Translations under genes and position numbers: made by a program
Shown here: positions 58,459 to 64,000 of the stretch, piece after piece
Layout of the letters: each line of letters opens with the position of its first letter
Position numbering within the stretch: the stretch's first letter is position 1
Source: Adiantum capillus-veneris
Taxonomy: Eukaryota; Streptophyta; Polypodiopsida; Polypodiales; Pteridaceae
Assembly: GCA_014529385.2 (NCBI GenBank)
Contig: CM043966.1
Span: 94,209,587-94,273,586, forward strand
DNA length: 64,000 bases
Direction of reading: 5' to 3'
The notes under the pieces: generated by a model
What the model was told of the DNA's origin: nothing
What the model saw: only the letters and a program-made list of their open reading frames with translations
Database searches by the model: none

Positions 58459-58730
58459 TTATTTAGTCCTTTGAGGTTGTTTGTGCATGTGATCCTCCCG
58501 AAAGACTACATCATGGCTGTGGACAATTCTCTTCTTTTCGGGATCCCATAATTTGTACCCCATTTCACCATCGTCATCATATCCTAAGAATAAACACTTA
58601 CAGGACTTTGGCTCCAACTTTTTGTGGATTTCCTTTCGTGGGATGTGCACAAAAGCTTCACAACCAAACACTATCAAATGAGCATACGAAGGTGGCTTGC
58701 CCAACCACGCTTACTCCCCCACCCAAAGAC
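58459..58730 (-). pseudogene. Copia integrase C-terminal fragment
   Basis: Minus strand WLGKPPSYAHLIVFGCEAFVH, then KLEPKSCKCLFLGYDDD, GYKLWDPEKKRIVHSHDVVF: the conserved end of Copia integrase. It continues across the Gypsy insertion into the RT at 47605. A stop precedes it and the catalytic core is missing. Confidence 0.85.
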
Positions 58731-59180
58731 ATGTGTGGTGATCTGATTTAGATTAACCAGCAATCTGATTTAGTTGCAACAATCCGATTCAGCTTCAACA
58801 ATTTGGATTCAACTTTAGCAACTCAAATTCAGATCTTTTGAACTTTTGAAATCAAAACTTCTGATCAATTCCGAATATTTCATAGATCAGATCCAACCAA
58901 CACCGAAAAAAGGTTATGGCACACTCTGGGAAACCCTTGCTGCTTGCCTACTTCAAAACTGAGTTACCAAGCTTACATACCTGAGAGCTCAAAGCTCATA
59001 AGCACCTTAGGCCTATGTACACTGTCTGCAGGTATGCTGCTCTCGCACAATGTTGCATTATCAAAGATTGTCTGCACACTTTGATATTGAGCTAGAGTTT
59101 TGATGTTGAACGAGATCTCTGTTGCTGAAACAAAGCTCTGATGCTAATCCACGCTCACCTCACCAGCTTGTGAAACCTCA

Positions 59181-59192
59181 GCTCTGATACCA
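59181..59192 (-). promoter_or_regulatory. Copia primer-binding site (initiator tRNA-Met)
   Basis: Minus strand TGGTATCAGAGC, three bases from TGTAACG, the presumed LTR end. Confidence 0.75.
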
Positions 59193-59196
59193 GTTT

Positions 59197-59300
59197 GTAA
59201 CGATAGAGTGTACGTAATTTTTTGGCGAACATTTTTCGACGAGCGCTTTTTGGAATTAGGCAAGCAGATTCCAAGAAGATTCTTTCTCCCTTCTCAACTT

Positions 59301-59388
<88 letters not shown>

Positions 59389-59924
59389 TATGTGTGTGCT
59401 TTGACGATGGTTGTATGTGTGTTAAAAAAAAGTGGTAAATGGTTCTATCACTATACCACCCAAGCTTCTTCTTCTCAATCATCATCTGCTTCTCTCTCCC
59501 TCTCTCCCTCTCTCTCTCTCTCAAACATTCATAATTTATAAGTCTCTCTATGTCATTATCCTCTCACTTATACATGCGACTTGTCTTCTCAAATGTTGTG
59601 ATATATATTTGGGCAACAAGATTAACCACCAATGTGATAACTGTCCTTCTATTTTGTCACACTTGTGAGCACTCGTACACATTCAACAAATCAATTTCAT
59701 CGGCTCACACTCCACAATAATGAAATTCAATTTTGAACAACATCTAAAGCCTGCAATAAAAACACCACAGATTGTTATTAAAAGGGTTTAAAGTACACAA
59801 CTTAAAACAACAACTACAATAAGATAGATATGGAGAAAAAAACTGTAAAATATGCTAATATGGAGTCAAGGCCTTATCTCTCCAACATTAGCGAGGAAAG
59901 GTGAGATCTAGTTGTTGTTGTTGT
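59197..59924. repeat. (TC)n(CA)n microsatellite and flanking DNA
   Basis: (TC)n at 59304-59337 runs into (CA)n to 59386, with another TC-rich patch at 59490-59521. It may contain the remainder of the Copia 5' LTR, but no right end could be fixed. No gene is seen. Confidence 0.6.
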
Positions 59925-60323
59925 TGGCTCCATTGGCTATTCCTTGCCCAACAATGTATGCCATCCACATTTCTACCCAAGCCTCCACATGTCGTTCAAA
60001 GGATGCACACTCATGTGGGGTGTGAAAACCATGTTTCCCCCAAATCATACTTGCATTGTGGCTAGTGTGAAAACTTGATCAATATCCCCTTCAATTGGAT
60101 GTGCATTGAAATCAAGGTTTTGCATGGCATTGAATATAGAGCTTGTGGCCTCGTCAACTGCACACAGAGAGTCCGTGTCGTTGTGTGTACTTTGTGATGT
60201 GCATATTGCATTCATAGCATATACACTATTGAGAATATAAGTGGTGTGTACATTGTTGATGGGGTCAACACAAGGAGGGGGTTTACCACACTGATTGCAT
60301 TGTCCGCTATTTCCCTTAGGCAT
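59925..60323 (-). pseudogene. Unrecognised small gene-like ORF, frameshifted
   Basis: ATG 60323 (minus) starts MPKGNSGQCNQCGKPPPCVD and stays open for 92 codons. A different frame then continues sensibly (SMIWGKHGFHTPHECASFER, VEAWVEMWMAYIVGQGIANG) to a stop after an Asn run near 59915. A single shift near 60050 would join them. C-x2-C and C-x3-C pairs at the start hint at metal binding. No family is recognised. Confidence 0.3.
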
Positions 60324-60723
60324 GGTAAATATATGAACGATAGAAAACTCAAGGAATAACTTTATAAAATAGATACTTAATGGAGAGGCTTGTGCATGAA
60401 TAAATGAATGAAACTAGTGTTCTTCTAGCTATTTATTAAAAAAACCCAAGCGTCTTTACTTCAAAGGTCATTCACACCATGTCCTCCATAATATTTTCAC
60501 TTAAAATATTACCAAAAAAAAACACTGAAATATTAACCACCACCATCGATTAAATTGCCTTCACAAATTAAAGATAGTTACAAAAATAAAAATCAACATA
60601 GAGTAAACACATATCAGATTGAGTGAAAATTAAAACATAGTATGACCAACTAGTAAGTTCAGGTGTGCCATTACATAGAAATTTTATATGGAGAATCAAT
60701 ACAAGTTGGGGTTTAGGTTCCCG
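60324..60723. other. No supported gene
   Basis: AT-rich intergenic DNA between two divergent gene-like remnants. No clear promoter motif was identified. Confidence 0.5.
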
Positions 60724-60978
60724 ATGGCCGCAAATCATGTGGGGGTTACGCTATTGGGGAGTGTGCAGGTGGGGGGCCCATGAGCAATGTGTAAAATAGT
60801 GGCCGATAGAGCGGTTCACCATGGCTTGGCCAACCAGGAACTATGGCTGGAGGTCTACTCAAAGGAGGAGCAAATGGAACAACCGACTCTTGGCGACATC
60901 GTAAAGGAGACAGGGGTGGCTGTGACTATGCTCTACGTGATATCTCGCCCACATGATGAGTTGATCCTAGACCAATAG
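60724..60978 (+). pseudogene. Unrecognised ORF start, one stop
   Basis: ATG 60724 opens MAANHVGVTLLGSVQVGGP, then TGA (60781-60783), then continues in frame to 60978 (LANQELWLEVYSKEEQMEQP, GDIVKETGVAVTMLY). It could be the 5' part of the gene-like region at 61860-63130. No family is recognised. Confidence 0.25.
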
Positions 60979-61859
60979 GAAGCCACTGCTACGGTTGAAT
61001 ACACCTCAAAACAATTTCTTGTCCCCGTCAATGCTGATGCAATGTCGTTGTAGACACTTGCACTCCATTGCCAAGCCACCACAACCTGCTAGACTATCTA
61101 AAACTGCATCCTCAACTTTTGTGAAGGTACCCAACAACCACCTGTTGACAAAAGAACAAACATTAGTAGACATTTCAATGGCACATTAGCAGACTAGTTC
61201 AATGGCAAAAATCGAGCATAAAGTGCCCTCCTAAACTTACCGAGCAAAGAACTCGCTGTTGTCCACTCCATGCCAAAATGGTGCTCCAAGGGCATCTAGC
61301 GTCCATGGCAGCTTCCATAGTGGCTCTCGAATCATGTCACAATCAAACTTGAACCCATCGTTGTCAACTACCACATCTCCTGCTTGACAATCATATAGTG
61401 GAATCACTGGAAGGCCTTCAATTTTACGTGTGAACATGACTAGCAATAAGGTCTCAACCTATAATATGAGTATTGTTTCAAATAAAAAACACACCGATGG
61501 GTGAAAGCATGTTTAGGTGGTACCACTTTTTGCACCTTTTGGTGGTACCACCAATAGCACCTAGGTGGAGGAAAATTCAACGTTTTTCAAATTTGGGAAA
61601 AGAGGGAGAGGGAAATTCTAAATTTGCATGCAATATGATTTGTGTACCTATAATCTAGATGCATGCAAGCCATTATGGGATGGAGTGGGTCCCCTTCTTT
61701 TGAACTTACACTCATCATGGCCTAGATGCTCCCCCCATTGCATGTTGTAGCTGTCGCGCTCTGCCCCCCATTGCACCCATCACGCTCTGCCATAGCCCTG
61801 GTGGAGCTCTGCCCCCATTGCCCCCTGTACGGAAGCATAAAGGTTGCAGCAGCACCCTC
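60979..61859. other. Intergenic or intronic DNA; a minus-strand coding-like patch
   Basis: 61237-61446 on the minus strand is open (GDVVVDNDGFKFDCDMIREP) but isolated and unrecognised. Otherwise nothing is supported. Confidence 0.35.
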
Positions 61860-63130
61860 GGCAGCGATGACCCTCAAGAAGAACACTCCCTCCAAGAAGC
61901 ACAAAAACACGACTCAGAGCACAGAGGTGACACAACATGCGGCCCCTGCAACAAACACCACAGCACAGCAGACCCCCGCAACAGCCACCACATAGCAGAC
62001 CCCGAAAACACATGTGACACAACAGATGCCTTCAATAACCATGACACAGCAGTCTCTTGCAACCAACACAAGACTACAGACCCCATCAACAAACACGACC
62101 GTCAAAATTTCCCTCTCCAAATGCATGTTGTTGACTGAAAAATCTGATCGAGAAGGTGAGTTCTACATTGTCTTTTGGTCGTGTCTATGCCCCTCATGGC
62201 AATGCATGGAAAAAAATCTTATTTTTTAGCATTGGCTGCAAATCATTTTTCTCCATGGCTTTGCTTGTAGCATTATCCGGTACTTTCCAGGTTTTGCTGT
62301 TCTATATTGTAGTTGCATGAGGAATATGGACTAAGCATGGAGGGCAAGCTGCCCAAGGATTTAACAGGCAAGGACGTGCCACATGAACAATGGTCAATAG
62401 TTTTTAGGGTGCCAGAGAAGAAGAAGACTAAGATCTTCCTCCACCAGGTGCATGACCACCTTTACGATGCATGCAGGCTTCTGTATCAGAAGGTCTACCA
62501 GGCTGCCCCCTCCAATGGCGAGCTCATGACGAGGTTTGCGAGGGGGTTTGCATATGAATAATGTGATGCTGCCAAAGCAGACCTCGACAGCCATACAATT
62601 GCATGGTCTTTGGTCGGGGATCGAGTATTAGAGAATGTCAAGAGCCAAAAATGGGGGCTCAATCGGAAAATACAGAAGTTCATGTCCAATTATGGAATGA
62701 AGGAAGCCCCCACATTTGAAGGACTGATAGAGAATGTTGTGGATGGTCCTGTGGTGTCCAGCCTCCCTCTACAACACATGTGGACCGTCTCTCAGCCCCT
62801 CTACACAGCATGGGTGGATAATCTTGCCGATGACCTTGAGCAGCAGGCAGTGAAGGCAGAAGAGAAGGTGAAGTCTGCAAAGACAATCCTGGCTGCAAAG
62901 CGGGACTTATGATTGCACAACAAAGCTACCTCTTTGAGCTTGTGCACCCATCATTGCAGAGGTGGAGGGCCTCAAAGAGGAGGTGGAGAAACTGAAAGCC
63001 TCCACAACAGAAATGCAGCTGTGATTGCCAAAAAGGAGGCTGAAATTGGAGCCGTTACAAGGGTACTCTCCAAGTCCTTTGGATTCAATGATGCTGCAAG
63101 GATGAAGGAGGAGGTGTCAGCCATGCAGGT
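61860..63130 (+). pseudogene. Unrecognised gene-like region: Thr/Gln-rich segment, basic domain, coiled coil
   Basis: 61860-62155 encodes a Lys-rich start and a Thr/Gln repeat (units like QQTPATAT), ending at a donor-like GAGAAG|GTGAGT. An acceptor (ATTGTAG) at 62311 opens LHEEYGLSMEGKLPKDLTGK, and 62312-62912 stays in one frame apart from TAA at 62559-62561 (KKKTKIFLHQVHDHLYDACR; LVGDRVLENVKSQKWGLNRK). A shift leads to coiled-coil sequence (AEVEGLKEEVEKLKAS), another to IAKKEAEIGAVTRVLSKSFG. The two exons join out of phase as drawn. Probably a decayed host or transposon gene with no assignable function. Confidence 0.35.
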
Positions 63131-63149
63131 ACTCCAATCTTCTTTGTCT

Positions 63150-64000
63150 TTAAAGTGTATAAAGTGCTAAAAGTGGTTGAAAGTGCTCACCTTTTAAGCA
63201 CTTGCAATCACTTTCAGCCACCTACAGGCTCTTTTAAGCACATGCAAGCACTTCCAAACACCTAGAAATGCCTGCAAGTGCTTGTAGGTGCTTAAAAGTG
63301 GTTAAAAGTGCTACAAAATGCTTGACTATTTAGCACTTGCAAACACTTTTAACCACCTGCAAGCACTTCCAAGCACTTTTAAACACCTACAAATGTCTGC
63401 AAGTGCTAAAAAGTGCCTAAGTTTTATGCACTTGCAAGGACTTTGAACCACCTGCTCTGCAGGGACATTAAAGCACTTTGAAGCACTTTAAACCACTTGC
63501 AAAATCTTGCAAGTGCTTGAAGGTGCTTCAAAGTGGTTAAAATTGCTTCAAAATGCTTTCAAAGTGCTTAAAAGTGCTTTCTGCTTAATCACTTTAGAGC
63601 ACTTTTAAGCACTTTTAACCACTTTTAAGACCCTGCAAGCACTTGCAGGAGTTTGCAGGTGGTTGAAAGTGTTAAAAAGAGATTCCAAGTGCTAGCAAGT
63701 GCCTTTCAAAGTGCTGCAAGTGGATTGATAAAGCACGTGCATGCAATTCCAAGTACTTTTAAACACCTATAAATGCCTGCAAGTGCTAAAAAGTGCCTAA
63801 CTTTTATGCACTTGTAACCACGTTGAACCACATGCAGGCACATTAAAGCACTTTGAAGCACTTTCAACCACTTGCAAAGTCCTACAAGTACTTGAAGGTG
63901 CTTCAAAGTGGTTAAATTTGCTTCAAAATGCTTTCAAAGTGCTTAAAAGTTTATTTTGCAATCACTACGGAGCACTCTAAAGCACTTTTAACCACTTTTA
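63150..64000. repeat. Array of AAGTGCTT / AAGCACTT motifs, runs off right edge
   Basis: The octamer AAGTGCTT and its reverse complement AAGCACTT, with variants (AAGTGGTT, AACCACTT, CTGCAAGTGC), recur every 10-20 bases across 850 bp. A longer unit of about 365-380 bp is visible: AAGYACTTTTAAACACCTA at 63371 and 63751, and CATTAAAGCACTTTGAAGCA at ~63476 and 63841. The right end is outside the window. Confidence 0.9.

Larger units (their letters stand above)
45630..59196 (-). mobile_element. Ty1/Copia retrotransposon, deleted and split by a Gypsy element
   Basis: Minus-strand order from right to left: a primer site (59181-59192, reverse of TGGTATCAGAGC), the C-terminal end of integrase (58459-58730), [Gypsy insertion 47777-58385], RT and RNase H (46056-47605), a polypurine tract, and a 3' LTR (45630-45968). 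Only ~480 bp separate the primer site from the integrase end, so gag, protease and the integrase core are deleted. The right LTR would begin TGTAACGATAGAGTG at 59196. It matches the left LTR only in its first ~15 bases, so the right boundary is uncertain. Confidence 0.75.

Noticed and set aside
61726-61995. Several overlapping ORFs on both strands at the Thr/Gln repeat
   Set aside because: Repeat composition keeps many frames open; only the + frame that leads to a splice donor was kept, at low confidence.
63150-64000. CRISPR-like array
   Set aside because: No constant repeat with unique spacers; eukaryotic context; the motif is a short palindromic word at irregular spacing.

Overview
The window is nuclear DNA of a land plant. 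The evidence is a CstF-77 gene of plant type with ordinary GT-AG introns, plant Ty3/Gypsy and Ty1/Copia elements whose primer sites match initiator tRNA-Met, a Helitron-type ORF, and very many dinucleotide microsatellites. Large introns and repeat load would fit a fern or another non-angiosperm plant, but the species cannot be fixed from sequence alone. Most of the window is transposon.

Layout. 1-20.4 kb: a head-to-tail array of LINEs (non-LTR retrotransposons), all on the + strand and separated almost only by (TC)n tracts: A (tail only), B (full length, both ORFs open), C (decayed, split by a 1.45-kb LTR-like insert), D (decayed, split by a 762-bp hAT-like element with a clean 8-bp target duplication) and E' (tail only). 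21.0-25.8 kb: the last nine exons of a CstF-77 (Rna14/CSTF3) gene, + strand. Its upstream exons are not visible, so the LINE array probably lies inside one intron of at least 20 kb. 27.2-38.1 kb: two possible small exons, a broken OB-fold/zinc-ribbon gene resembling RPA1, LINE E, and an open ORF of the Helitron_like_N family. These may be one old Helitron split by LINE E. 39.3-40.3 kb: minus-strand LINE fragment F. 40.3-45.6 kb: no convincing gene. 45.6-59.2 kb: a minus-strand Copia element interrupted by a complete 10.6-kb minus-strand Gypsy chromovirus (2.7-kb LTRs, TTCAC target duplication). 59.9-63.2 kb: two unrecognised broken gene-like regions. 63.15-64 kb: a dense array of AAGTGCTT/AAGCACTT motifs running off the end.

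Main points of interest. (1) In the LINE family ORF1 and ORF2 share one reading frame and are separated by a single stop codon (TAG-GGA in B, TGA-CGG in C and E), with no in-frame ATG before the endonuclease in B. This suggests stop-codon readthrough. (2) The segment just 3' of that stop is complementary to the conserved end of the 3' UTR about 3.4 kb away (about 20 base pairs in B; shorter and wobble-tolerant in C, D and E). This resembles the long-range RNA pairing known to drive readthrough in some plant RNA viruses. (3) The Gypsy element appears to encode an extra spliced protein, with exon 1 inside the 5' LTR and exon 2 between the primer site and gag, joined in phase. All three are read directly from sequence; their function is inferred.
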